Of a DNA stretch of 64,000 nucleotides, positions 11,104-23,900 are shown piece after piece. Numbering within the stretch: the first letter of the stretch is position 1; each line of letters begins with the position of its first letter. The notes under the pieces are model-generated. The model was not told the origin of the DNA. It was given only the letters and a program-made list of their open reading frames with translations, and did not search any database. The translations under genes were made by a program, and so were the position numbers. This stretch comes from Sclerotinia nivalis (Eukaryota > Ascomycota > Leotiomycetes > Helotiales > Sclerotiniaceae): NCBI GenBank assembly GCA_029531795.1, contig JAPEIS010000001.1, positions 7,440,001 through 7,504,000 on the forward strand, written 5' to 3'.

Positions 11104-13920
11104 AATTAGTTGTCAAGGTTGGATGTTTGGCAGACAAAATCAATGCAGCAGAACAGAGCAGCAAGAGACGATGTGATGTTGAAACGATTTCTGGGATTTG
11201 AAGAATATCGAGGCGAATATTGGACAGATACTGGAGGAGTTATGGTACATTTGGGGAGGAAGGAGAATATCTGCATACACCGAGATATAGTTGAGGAGGT
11301 TAGGCTGGGTTGAAGCTGGAACGAAGGATGCAAGAAAGAAACGCCGTGAATGGTGCACATCAGTATTGATACGCTGCTTGTAGCGGGTAGTGAATACGCG
11401 TCAAAAACCTTGGGAAGCATCACATACATAAGGTATATCCGCAATGTCTCTCGCTTGAAATTTCTTTCGAGTAACCTTGTGCTACGACTTCTCCTATACT
11501 TTACATCACCATCTCCGCGGAGATCACTTTTGCGGATGACTTGAACTTCGAAGAGGAAAGGTCTTTATGGGATTTCATAAGATTGCCGCTTACCTTCGCG
11601 TCCCGCGAAGTGAGTGCTGTGATGAGATCTACCTACCACCGCACTCAGGTTTCGGCACATAATTATATTCACCTGGTTATCTCGGGTCCAATTCATAGTA
11701 TGTCTAGACCTGATATATGGTCAAAGGCCAATTGCACTTCCATATGATTGAAGGTATAGCAAACATTGGATAGATAGGTACCTGAATGCGGTCGCACCTG
11801 AACATCAATCCTTACAAATGGAGTTCGCGCACCTTCTTATTCGTCTTCTCATATTTTGTTTAGCCTGCAAGGTGGACTTGTGTACAGTATACGCACATTC
11901 TCTTTCTAGTATATTCACAGAAAGTTGTATACTAGGCCCCTAAGCCAATGTGATATGGAACCATGGAAAATGATAGAATTTGATATCTAGTGCATCTTTT
12001 TGGGATTCATATTCAAGGTATCTGCTGTAGCAACACCACTCACTGTGCTCAAGTGAGAGCAATGAAATATTTCCACTTCCACGGACACTTGTCATTGCTT
12101 CAAAAGACCGGCAGTGGGATGCGGACTCATAAAACTACTTCAAAGATGATGAACATCATGATATTTTCCCAAACCCTTTTTATCTGCCAAACCCGACTGA
12201 TTGTTGGACACAGATTACAGAATAGACCTACAGTTAGAATAGAATTATGAGGCCCTCCGATGACTTGTATCTTAACATTCTTGAGTCTATCATCATTCCC
12301 AACCTCATAATACGATTCCGGCCATTCGTCGAATTGTTTTTGTGATGGAGATTCACCGTAGTTAAAAATTATACTTAGCTTTCGTCGCATTCTATGGGGC
12401 GGTGTTCATGCACCCACTAGAGAGGACATCTAGAAATCCGATAATTGCAACCTAGCACCAATGATCCATGGGTACTAAGCATTTAGATGCCGAAAATCAC
12501 TTGCTGTAATGATACGTACCACATGACTTGGGTACTCTTGGTTCCTTCCTCACATCTGCATCACCATTGTTTGCAAAATCCTATTAAACACTTCTCAAGA
12601 ACCCTCCCAAATCAGCAAGCAATACACGATCAGTCAACCGAGCAATTAACTCACCATGGATCACCCGCTCCGCAATTCCTGGATCGACCGATCACAAAGT
12701 TCTCTATGTTAATAAGCTGAGTCATAAAGAATCTAGCGAGAAGAATGAAGCAACATGGGGCCACAGATTGTGATGCCGAGCTTTGGATTTCAGAGGATTC
12801 GCGGTTTAAGTTGAACTGGAATCTTGGCAATCCGACGAAGAGTTTTGCGGAGAAAAATGAGGTGGAAAGAAGGAAAACGTGGGAGAAGTAGAGTAGAGGG
12901 AGGTAAATGCTGCCAAGAGGGCAAGGATCGAATAGAGAATTTGTACATGAGACACGAGGGAGGAGATTTTTCCTTCTTTTTGTAGCTGAAGATGTCTTTT
13001 CGATATATTGTGACGTAATAAGAAGACGTTCAATTTCTAGGGACACTCGAGCAAATATGATCTCTCTGTTCAAATTCTAGTACATACATCCTTAATAATC
13101 CACGTGCCTGTCCCCACAGAATTCCGCTTCGAAGTCTATACTGTCTTGCTACTTTACAAAGAAACGTAGGTATAGCTACTAGGTAGCTACTTTATGCATT
13201 CTAAGGTAAATCACAAAACACAAATCCCGAACCTAACCTCAAGTTTCTCTAACAGCAATTCCCATCATTACTAAACTTCAGCTCTATGTATCCAAGCTTT
13301 CAAATTTGCAGTACAGCAATAGCACATTCATAAGAGTCTAAAGGCTAAAGTTGGATGTGTATGTTCGCATTTATATCCTCAAAAGTTTTGTTGCATATTT
13401 GATGTTTGTCGGATGAGTGTTCTACTGGTTGGATCTAGAGTTGAAGCTTTCAAATTTTTATTAACCGTCAAATCCAGATATAAATCGAAGGCCTCAGAAG
13501 CAAAACGGGGCTTCTAGCCAGAAGCTAGAATTCATGACAAATTTTGGAAGAAGTAGGGAGGCTGTGAAGTATTCTGTTTGCAAATTTCTATTTCGCCTTC
13601 CTTAAGCATACAGACTCGAGTTTCGGTGCCCGCTATATGATTATTTGAGAAGCGAATGATATTCGAAATTCTGCAAAGAAGTGGGCAAACATCAGTTCAA
13701 CTTTTTTTCTAGTTTCCCAGTTATGGACTTGCAGTATTCACCGATTGGAGTTACAACTTTCGGCCCAATCAAACTTATGATATAACAAATCATTCCAATC
13801 ATAATCTCAGGTTGTGCAATCTTACTTTTAACGACATTTCGTTCAATCTCTACCCTATTATCCCTATCTATCCATATACTTACTACCCACTCTTCGCTTA
13901 GACTCTTTACTCAGAATCCC
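11104..13920. other. Gene-free intergenic region
   Basis: About 2.8 kb without a supportable gene. Open frames are short and overlap in opposite directions. A 17-base word shared with other places in the window (AAAGTTTTGTTGCATAT) occurs near 13382-13398. Confidence 0.5.
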
Positions 13921-15437
13921 TCATTCCTCTTCCGCAACCCTCCAAACCAATCTCTCGCCACTAGTCTCCTTCCTCCTCAATGCATCAAGAGCCTTCTGAG
14001 CTCGTTGCAACAACGTCTTGCCCTCTACTATCTTAATCTTATTTGGTTGGACGACACCTTGCGCTAACAAAGTTGGCATGGTTTCTGGCTGCAATTTCGC
14101 TTTGAAAAAAGGGTTCTGTGCGGTGTTAATATACTCGATGCTCAATAACGTGGGTCTAACTAGCTCATCATTGGGAATAGCTAGGACTTACATCAAGATA
14201 AAAATGCGTGCGTACGCCTCGTGTCTCTACACCTTCAGCCCATGGTGCTGAAGCATTCACATCCATTGAATATCTAGTTTCGAGTTAGTCAATCGTTTTA
14301 ATTCCAAACAACCAAGTCCATCAATTTTCAAGTAGATATAAGGCATTAAACATTACTTACTCGGGCGCCACATCCACACTAGCATCCCTGATGGTGACCG
14401 GTAACAAAATGGCTACTCTAGTCCCTTTCTGTGCAATTTTGGTTAGAGGTGCTAGACTTCCCTGTTGCGAGCCAATACAATCTAAAATAAAAGGAATCAA
14501 CGGCCCCTTTTGTTCCCGATTAGTTAGCTCAGCAGAATGAAGGATCGCATCCGTGATATCATTATCACGATAATCAAATGTATGGACGGCACCAAATTTC
14601 TGCAGAAGAGCATGGTGAGTTTTGGAGGCTGTGGTGATGATGTTGGTGTAGCCATAATAGGTGAGAATTTGTATGGCGTATTGGCCTCTACGGAATGCAT
14701 TCATTAGATTCCAGAAGGGGTAGGATAGCGAAGGAGGTATACGTACACAGAAGAAGAACCTCCCCAGATAAGAATACACTTATCCTTATTAACCGGTACA
14801 AAACCCTTTGGTTTCGGCCACGGTAATTCCAAGCCGAGGTCTGTGGTAGCGGTATGAAAGACGGTGACGAAGCCGCTAGGGAGGGCAACCGCTTCTTGAG
14901 GTGGAATCCCGTCCGGGATCTATGCGGGTTAGGTTGCTATTGTTCAAGTTTCTGGTTCTAAAGATGGATTGATGAATCAGACGAACCTTTCCTAGAAGAA
15001 ACCAGGGAAGTGTAACGAATTCCTGTTGTGCTTTTTCCTCTTGTGATCGATATGTAAAGCCAAATACCTGAAGTCGTTTCTTAGCACCCATTTATCGATT
15101 ATCGCCCATCCATACGATCATCCTTCCCCACAGGCCCGGATTCTTTTCATCCCTCCTTCCGTCAAGAAAAGATGCAACATACCCAATCCCCCACTCTCAA
15201 CCCTCCCACATCCTCCTCACTCCCAACCTCCACCACCCTTCCCGCAACCGTGTCCCCCAATATCTGCGGATGAGTAACAAGCAAACCCCCATCATTCTGA
15301 TGTAAATCCAGGGGTCCCGAAGCCGTCCACACAACCCTGACTCTCACCTCATCCTTTTCTGGTTTGACAGTTGGGACTTGTAGGGTCTGTAACGGAGCTC
15401 CCATTGAGACTGTAACTATTGCTGTGTGTGTTGACAT
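13921..15437 (-). CDS. Zinc-type alcohol dehydrogenase-like oxidoreductase (MDR family)
   Basis: A member of the medium-chain dehydrogenase/reductase superfamily, of the fungal TOXD/enoyl-reductase-like type, probably an NAD(P)H-dependent oxidoreductase. Six exons (15437-15183, 15067-14987, 14919-14747, 14687-14361, 14273-14192, 14115-13921) join in frame to 370 residues. Seen: a GroES-like N-terminal half (LDLHQNDGGLLVTHPQILG, then VAGRVVEVG), then the cofactor loop IWGGSSSVGQYAIQI across the third intron, and the C-terminal GVRTHFYLD joined to NPFFKAKLQPETMPTLL, usual for the group. Catalytic-zinc ligands are not evident, as in quinone-reductase-like members. Substrate unknown. It lies downstream of GDI on the same strand, but fungal genes are transcribed singly. 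Confidence 0.87.
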
Positions 15438-16172
15438 TTTTGTATTTGTTTTGTGTGATGAATTTTCAATTAGATGATAGTAATCGAGAATGAATGGAAT
15501 GAGATGAATAAAACGATAATATTTTACAACTTATCCGAAAATCTCTTTTCATTTTCTTTATATTGATATTTATACTTACAATATATCATGAGCTTCAGTC
15601 AGCAAACTTGCTTACCTACATCTTGATATTAGTGGTCCCTTTCATTATATTTCTAATCATCTTTAAGTCCTAAGTCCGTGGGGAATCAAACTAATGTATG
15701 AAATATGGCACTTCAACAGTTCAGAGATGCACTGCGGTTTTTTTGGAAACTCAAGATTTCCCCCCACACGTAAGGTCTCGGCCGAAGTTGAAAATAGAAA
15801 CGCAACTGCAACTTGGAATTCTCTGTTCGGCCCCTCTTAAAAACCAAAGCCAGCTCGACAATGACAAGGCAAAGACCGTGTGTGCATGCAGAACACAAAC
15901 TATTCGAGCCATCACCATAATCTGCTCTTAGCTAATAATAATACAGCAGACATAATCGATAGCTAATTGTATATACGCAAATCAAGTCAAACACCACAAA
16001 CATCAAATTTATTAAAGTAAAGCAGGCAAAAGGTACCGTGTACCATTCCTATGCATAAAAACTCTCTGACCACTTCCAACGGCGAGGACCTCCTATCCAT
16101 CCTCCAATCCCGTTCATCCGCCCTATGTACGTACGATCTGGAATATCTAACCTCAATCTCCATTGTCAAAAT
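15438..16172. other. Intergenic: oxidoreductase promoter and GDI 3' end
   Basis: 735 bases between the start of the oxidoreductase and the stop of GDI, both on the minus strand. The part near 15438-15600 is AT-rich and should hold the oxidoreductase promoter. No distinct site was recognised. Confidence 0.4.
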
Positions 16173-18023
16173 TTACTGCTCCCCACCAACCAAATTAGTA
16201 CCCTCTCTCAAACCCTCAACCACCAATTCGTGTCCTTCAGCCCGACGATAGATATCTCTAACATCGTCTGTAGTAGTCTCGAAATGGGATGTAGCGTCGT
16301 ATGATTTAGAGATAAAGATACGGTCTTTCTCGCCACTGTCAATAGGTTTGTAGAGAGGAATTGGTGGGCCCTGTTTGGTTGATTTATGTTAGTATCGGAT
16401 GATTTTAATCATAGCAAGGGTAATAGTGGTAGAAGGAGAGATGCTTACCATGAATTTCTCTTCAATCTTTCCGAGACGCTCAAGACCAGGTGCAAGTTCC
16501 AAATGATGGTTAGAGTCGGTCTCGGCAATGGTGGAGACGATAGCGATATAGTAACCCTTTGGACAAACACTGTGGACGTTGGAAACGACAGCAATGTAGA
16601 TATCTATAAATAGGTCAGTTATAAGTCTCAAGTATTTCAAATATATAAGAACGTACCGTTCTTGCGTCCAACCTGAGATTGAGGAATGATAAGTTGAGCG
16701 GAATCAGCATTATCTGTTCCAGCAAGTGGATGGTTCAAGATACAAATAGCCTTTAAGAGTTGACCGACCACGCGAACCTTATCTGGGAAGTATGATGGGT
16801 CTGCAATAATCTTCTTTGTCTTGGTCTCGAAAGTCATACTGGAGTCACTGCCCTGAGCATCCTTCTCATGCATAGTCGCCTTGATACCGCAGACCTTATC
16901 TCCATCATATTTGATCTCGTCAATGCTTGCATTAAGCATATAGGTACCACCGTAAATAGCAGACAAACGAGCGAAACCTTGAGGAAGTTCACCGAGACCG
17001 TATGCTGGGTAGATGTATGGGGACTTTCCGTAACGGGCGACCGAGTTCCCGTACAGACGAATGCGATCGACGGCTGTTGGAGCTGAGCCCTTCTCGTTGA
17101 TATAGTCATCGGTTTGATATAAAGCCATGGCGTGACCAAGGAAGTCTCGAGTACTAGGCTCGAGTCCGAATTTATCGTAAATGTCCTTCATGGTGCAAGT
17201 GTTCATGTTAAGTCCTTCTTTCTGTCAGCGGATTCCAGAAAAGGAGGTATTTCAACCCTCTTACCCTTGTGAGTATTAGGATCGGCAACATCGAATGTAC
17301 CAACCCACTCAAAGAAACCCTTCATCCTTCGCTTCTCGAAGATGCCCATCAAAGATGATCTCAAAGCCTCACCAGCATCCGAAGGAACCTTTGCAACCAT
17401 AGCCTTTGGACCAGCACCCTGTTGTACATAGCTTCCAGCTACGGATCTGAACTCAAGATATCTCGTAACATCAGTTGAAACGAGAATATTTGTGAGTTCG
17501 CCTGAAGACATCAAAAGCTTAGGCACCAAATCGATGTTCCAATCATTCGCACGCCCGTACTTCTTCCATGGTTCCTCCCCCTGATTATAGTTTCCATATT
17601 TCTTGAAGAGCTACCATAATTGTCAGAATAAAGCTTCGCAGACCCTAAAATCGTACTCACGGCTTCGATATTGACGGATGCAGCTTCACTATTGAAGAAT
17701 CAGTTATTATTGACTTATTTCCTTTCTGCGAGTTCGAAACACATACCCTCCGTAATGATCATTTCGATCAATGTGCAAGACCTTCTGTCCCTTGACACTC
17801 AAAACTCTATCCCAGAAAACATCAGTATACAATCCCCATCACCTCACAAATCCACATACCCAGAAAGAACACATTCCGTCAAACCTATAATCCAGCGTTA
17901 GCCATTTCCCCAACAAAAAGCATAATGCTCCCTCCCATCCATGCCCCTCCAGCCAATGCGGGGTTCAGCAAGCTTACCAGTGCCCAAAACGACAACATCA
18001 TACTCTGGGGCGATTTCATCCAT
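16173..18023 (-). CDS. GDI1: Rab GDP-dissociation inhibitor
   Basis: Extracts prenylated GDP-bound Rab GTPases from membranes and recycles them through the cytosol; an essential part of vesicle traffic. Eight exons (18023-17978, 17884-17860, 17806-17747, 17688-17661, 17610-17265, 17214-16657, 16603-16449, 16370-16173) give 471 residues. Seen: N-terminal YDVVVLGTGLTECVLSG (the dinucleotide-like fold of GDI/REP), VLHIDRNDHYGGEAASVN, the YGRANDWNIDLVPK Rab-binding platform, and GFARLSAIYGGTYMLN. The length is that of fungal GDIs. The 5' half is cut into very small exons of 25, 60 and 28 bases, so automatic gene finders may miss the true N-terminus. The ATG was chosen because it gives the canonical start before EYDVVVLGTG. 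Confidence 0.96.
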
Positions 18024-18688
18024 CTTGAAATTAGAATCTTTGTATTTATTAGGTAGGTTGATTTGTAAAGAAGAAGAGAATATAGAGAGCTTGCTGGTGA
18101 GAAAAATCGCAAATGTGGTTTATACTGAAAATTGCAAGGGCAGTTCCGTAAATGGTCGGTGAGATGTACAACGTCGTTCTGCTTCACTAATTCTCTTGAT
18201 TGGCCTCGCTAAAGGGGAAACTGGAGTTACCGCTTTGTTGTTGCTGCTGGTAGATTTTGTCTTGGTGTAATAATGCTCAGGGGCGAATTTGTGGAGTTCA
18301 TTGTAAATTGTTGCGATTGGTTTTGGGTCTTGACAAATTGATATATGTATTTGGTATGGAGTACTTGAATGTTGACTTGTATTCTACCGGGTTTTCATTT
18401 CTATTGAACCTTTATTTTGATATCTTCCTACAAGTACCAAGTAACAAAAGACTTGGCTTTTACCAAACACTCTTCAATTGTTTTAGACAAAGATGATCAC
18501 TTTTTCAGAATCACATAAATGCATAATGCGGCCATAACCGTGTTGCCCCATATGCGTTTCTACTTATACAGATGATAATGGTTATAGCAACCTAAATCGT
18601 TCATGCCAATTGGGAGACATCTATCACTTCCCGAGACTCATTATTCTTGACCTAGGGATATGATTTTGTATCATACATCCTCCATGAT
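18024..18688. other. Intergenic: GDI promoter and MRPL4 3' end
   Basis: 665 bases between two minus-strand genes. It should contain the GDI promoter and the 3' end of the uL29m gene. No specific element was identified. Confidence 0.4.
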
Positions 18689-19536
18689 CTAAGCTGTGAT
18701 TTGAGCAGGCTTTTGCTCTGCCTCCCCTTCGCCTTCAGCTAAAACCTCTTCCTCGATATCTTCCTCGAAATCTCTAGGGGTGTATATTGGCCCTTGACCT
18801 GAAAGATCGATTTCTGGATCATCCTTTGCAACAAGCTGGGCTTCCTGCCAAGAGTAGTACCTTTCGGTCAAAACCTGTTTGATAGCTCTTTGTGTTCTCC
18901 GAACCTTTAAAATCATCCAAATTAGTTTTCGTATAATTATTGAATTGCGCGGTACATGAGCCAAACGAGATATAAACCGAAATCAAAACTCACAGTCATA
19001 TCCCTCTTCTCCGAATCCTCATCACCATACCCCGCCTCCAATCTGTTCCTCTCGTAACTTTCCGTAGAAATGCGATTCCTCTCCTTGCAGCAAATCCACC
19101 AAAGTGAATGTAAATCCTCCCAACTCTTCCCCCTCAACTCCTCTGCACTCCATGGTCTCCCATGGTTTCCCTCCTCAGCTGGCATACTGAGTGTCTTATC
19201 CTTATGTCTGAAAAATTCGTATAATCCGTGATCCTCATCAACCTTAACTTTGTTTCGTTTCGATTCATCTAAGACGGGTTTAGGCAATTTCGCATTAGAT
19301 ACTGAGAGGGGTTGACGGGGCCCTGTTCGTCGTTGTGTAGATACTCCACGCAAACGGTTCATATCCCGTGGATATAAGTATGTGCTGCTGGTAGAGAAGA
19401 AGGTGGATTGAGTGCATGACGGGGTTGTGGAGGAGCTTTGTAGACAAGGAAGGAGGAATGCTGGCGGGGTACTTCCTGCTTTTCGCAGTTGTAGCAGAGT
19501 ACGGACTGCAGGCCGAATAACTGTAGATGTCGACAT
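18689..19536 (-). CDS. MRPL4: Mitochondrial large-subunit ribosomal protein uL29m (MRP-L47 family)
   Basis: A component of the mitoribosomal large subunit near the exit tunnel. Two exons, 19536-18994 and 18904-18689, give 252 residues. Seen: a basic, Ser/Thr-rich N-terminal presequence for mitochondrial import, then DHGLYEFFRHKDKTL, GRPWSAEELRGKSWEDLHSLWW and CCKERNRISTE, the hallmark of the L47 family. The intron interrupts RDMT/VRRTQRAIKQVLTERYYSW. The tail is acidic and glutamate-rich. The length fits fungal orthologues. The intron has a standard GTGAGT donor and an AAAG acceptor. Confidence 0.93.
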
Positions 19537-20735
19537 ATGTTGAGGTTGTCAATGGCGATGTAATTGCCGCCTTCCCATTACTTCCTCCTCAGTTGAGAAT
19601 CTCGAAAAATCAATAAATTAATTCGGCTACCGTACGAATTTGAGGTGGGGTAAGAAGTAAGACCAAAAGCGCAAGTCTATGTCCCTGAGAGCCCAAAATT
19701 TATCACAACCACATGACTGAGCAACCACCAGTTACACAAAACTCCTCAAACGGCCTTGTGAGTGTGGTACAAAAAGTTTTGTTGCATATCGGAATTTGCG
19801 CCTGATGCTCTAATTGAAATGCCCAACCCAAGTTCCCAACCTACCATACCGAACCGAGAACCAACCTCAAGATATTCTAGGCCCCGTCGGCTTTCCCCCT
19901 TTTTGTCTAGCATTGCATATCATAACTTCCACATATCCATGATTGGGTTACTATGACTTGTACTACACTAGTGTTAGATAACACGGCACATGCAGCATCC
20001 CGATGCCGAAAACGCGGCTTTCGTTTCTTCGGGATGGAGTTATTCATTCTACAGGTGTGAGGCTGCTTGGGATACCTATCAGCTTGAGGTCTTGCAGTGT
20101 GGTAGTACAATGGAAGAGTGCTCTACTTGCGACTCGTACAAACAAATGCATAGATCCGTCTAGAGTATCCAGATCCTAATACATGCATGAAATTGTAGTC
20201 ACAGGAGCTGGATCTAGATTCGTTTGCATGGCTGGCTGTTTTAGTGCGATGTTCTACAGTGGTGTTTAGTGTTTGGTATTGATTTCCGGGGAGCTGGAGA
20301 TGGAGGTTTCTGTAAGACATATTGTGTTCTGCAATTTATGATAGTAGGCTTATTCTTCTGAAATTCCAAAATTCGATTTATGTAGCGACGCATAGAAGAT
20401 CAACCATTTGAAGCCAGTTAGAAACGTCTAGTATTTGAAAAGAAGATATCACGGCATGAGATGTTCAGCATGGTATTCTGAAGAGGGTATGTTTGAATTG
20501 AAGCTGGCATGAATCAATGCCAGGAAAGGTATAATATCTCCACGTCCGAATGTAGGCCTCCGTATGATCGTCTTGTGTCCTCCACCGTCCCGAAGCCCCT
20601 CCAATGCACGCCTAATCTCATCTGGAAGAGTACCAAGCAATGCCATGCATGCCCAAAAAAGTAATCAAAAGGGTGACATTCTCGCATGCAGAAACCCGGG
20701 TATCACAATTTGAAAGCCAACGCCCGATGAAAAGA
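19537..20735. other. Intergenic region
   Basis: About 1.2 kb with no supportable gene. It includes the uL29m promoter and the 3' flank of the small GPI-type gene. A copy of the dispersed word AAAAGTTTTGTTGCATATC lies near 19769-19787. Confidence 0.5.
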
Positions 20736-20990
20736 TTACAAGAGGTAAACCATGCCTGCAGCGGCAGCGGCAAGAGCACCTGCTGGAACGAAGTTGGCGG
20801 GAGCAGCAGCCTTACTAGTCGAAGAAGCGCCAGTGGCAGTTGGGGAAACGAAGCTGCCGTTGGTTGCGGTTCCGTTGCTGAAGGTGCCGGTGGTGAGCGG
20901 GGCGACGGCGCTGGTAGCAGCTGAGGCGTCAGAAGCGGCAGTGGCTGCTGCAACAGCTGCGAAAGCAACGAGGAAGATGGAAGGCTGCAT
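20736..20990 (-). CDS. Small secreted, probably GPI-anchored surface protein
   Basis: A single exon of 84 residues. It starts with a signal peptide-like MQPSIFLVAFAAVAAATAA. A Ser/Thr/Ala-rich middle follows, with N-G-T and N-G-S sequons (SNGTATNGSF), and the protein ends in a hydrophobic run (AGALAAAAAGMVYLL) with nothing after it. This plan, with no cysteine or catalytic motif, is typical of small fungal GPI-anchored cell-wall proteins, which are often O-mannosylated. Function unknown. The frame on the opposite strand is also open because of the low-complexity GC-rich codons, but the minus-strand protein has the sensible secretory architecture. Confidence 0.75.
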   Translation of the reverse strand: MQPSIFLVAFAAVAAATAASDASAATSAVAPLTTGTFSNGTATNGSFVSPTATGASSTSKAAAPANFVPAGALAAAAAGMVYLL

Positions 20991-23900
20991 TTTGCACGTA
21001 GTTATGTGTATTGATAATTGGAAAGGTGATAAATATTATTTCGAAATTGAATGAAGTTGAGGATGCTTTCGAGATTGGGAAGCTTGAGCCTGAAGAACTG
21101 TATGAAATAAAACGAAGGTGGTTTGTTTACTTGGAGAAAGTAGAGTAGAGAATCGGACGGTTCAAATACCAAGTTTATTTATTTGTGGCAACAGGAAATT
21201 ACACAGCCTTGTAAGGGGCACCACTTCTTGTCTCGGTAAGATTTATATATAGAACGATCAACAGTCTAGAATTCTGGGGGCAGCGTGAATCATGTGATAT
21301 AAATTACGAGGGTTATAACGTGAAATTTAAGTCAGACAAGGTGAAGCGAAGATCTTTTGCATTTCAATTAACGTTTTGAAACTTCTTCCATCCGCCTCAT
21401 CTTACATACGAAGAAGACTTAATAAATGAAAGAGAACAGACCTCTTCGATCTATCGGTAACGTTGATCTGGTACTCAATCTAGTCCTCGAAGGTCAAATT
21501 TCATTGATCATGGCGGTCATAACAGACCTCTAATAAAGTAAGGAAACGAAATTGGGAGGAGGTGATGGCACAAATGAAAGACTGGATTGATCCTTGAAAT
21601 TACTTCACTTGAAGTTGGGAGGTCAGGAGAATGTACACCTCATTTTAAATGTGATATATCAAGACCGTATGATCCTCATCGAAATCGAATTACTTCAGGC
21701 GTACATTAAGGATAATTGAAAATAAGTTTGAGGCATGATGCCGCGACACGAGGCGGTGGAATGTCGAGGATTGATATACACAACTTTTGTCGTACAAACC
21801 ACCTCAACAACGCTTATTATTCGGAATAATACCACAGCATCCCACTTTTGATGCATTGGAACACGGACCTTTCCATGCATGACTCGCAAGAACGTAGGAA
21901 CGTGGCACTTATTCTTATAACAGCAAGACGTCGAAAAAGTCACAATAGCGGATACGGCGCGCCTGAAGAATAAAAAAATGGGCATGGAAGCACTTCTTCA
22001 TCCCCTGCAGGCTGCTTGACAGGTTGACTTCCCAAGATCAAGCATAAATCCTTGTAGATCTCATTTTGAATGTAACCTGCCAGCCTCTTCCGTTAAATAA
22101 TGAGTTGTCTGGCAATTTAGCAATCCAAATATGTGTTAGTGAGACTTTTTAGTTCAATCCTCTGCGACACGAAGCTCACAATGCAATTTGTTCAGATCCG
22201 ACCCTTGAGTTTCGGTCAGATCAGATTAACGAATCATGTGCTAGAGAGATCGAATGTTGCTGATGCTCTGTACAGGGAAAAAGCTCCTGTTCCACCGCAT
22301 AATGGCTCGATGCACTCGTACGCGGGCCTTCCAGTACATCAAACCCTTCAATCAGGCAATCTTTCAATTAGCCGAATGATACATCTACTCAACGTACTTC
22401 ATACAATCCTTTTGAATCACCTGGTGTTGTAGATGATATCATACATGAAGACATCTTCAAGTCGGCATGTGGAGGCGAGCGGTGTAAAATTCCTTCGGCG
22501 CCATTACCAACGTGTAGTTTGTCGGTGGTTTGAAAAAAGCACTTGATGATGGATAGCATGGGGCCGCATATCCCAACGCTCACGATAATGAAGCTAGAGC
22601 AGATATTCGATCGCTGGCTGCCACGCATGCGTACGGAGGATGTCTGATTTTGGGCATTCGGGACTTCCTTTCGGATTGCCTAGGAAGAAGCAGTTCGTTG
22701 CCTGAACCTCGGTAAACAAATGTCACACAATGTGTAGTATGATATAGCATCGCTTGGAGAAGTTGTGAGGCGTTTCCAATAGCATTGCAAATTTGCAATA
22801 AAATTGCACGAGTCGCGAGTCGTGAATCGTGCCATAGTTACATAGTTTCTATAAGCTAAGATTAAGAGTATACTTTAGCCTCTAGGTGCTAGCATTGCTG
22901 CGATGATTGGTGCGCATCCGGAATATATCAATGAGAAATGTTCAAAAACATGGCTCCCCTTTAAAACATCGGTTTGATGTTTCATTTTTCTGAACAAAAT
23001 ATTAATTCACTCATTGCAGTGTGCAAGCCCTTCTGAGCTGTGCACTATATCATTATCATTATCATTACTGGGATAAGTCAAGATACCATCCGTGTACTCC
23101 GTAGAGGTTGAAAATTGGAATTGATTTATCATGATAATGCTACTGAGTGGACGGAATGAAATTATGCATGGATGAGAAGCGGATGGTTGCACCAAATAAA
23201 AGCAAAGAAGCGAGCTTAGAGCCAAGGTTTTATCCAGCCTGTAACCGATTTGGGAATCCTTGTGATAGCATGGTCGGTCCGCTTTGAATATCGATAACGC
23301 AGTCGTAGCGCCACACAGAAAAAGCTACCTTAATTGGAAATCATATCACAAGCCTCACTTGATTGGATGATGCATTGGTACATAGCCGCTGTCGTGCTTG
23401 ATCGCAGAATGATGGTTATTTTTATCAATGGCCCAAAACAATCCGAACAATCATCATGATGATGCTGACTGATGCTGATGCTGATGCTGACGAGGACGCA
23501 ACAGCAATAGCAACAAGTAGTAATAATAAACTTCCAATCTCGGGATAATCAACAAGATTGATAGTTTAAACTTGATACTAAGATCAATTCAAGAGAGACT
23601 ATAGGCGGAACTCTTCATAGAAGAAAAAGACTAGTACCGCCACACCGTTTGTGTGTTCTTCTTTGGTGCTTGATGACGCAGCACGCAGTACAACATGCTT
23701 ACCAAAATCCATGTCGTACGTGCAATCGGCAAGTATACCGGGACTTTTCATGAAAAGCAGCAAGCAGAAACACCGGCTGCTTTTGAGAACCCTGTTGTTA
23801 ACAAAAAGTAATCTTCCTAAAATCAACATCCCCAACGTCTGAAAGTAGAAAACAAGGGATCGTCGACTTCTACTTTCCAATTTGTTGCGATCGTTGAAGC

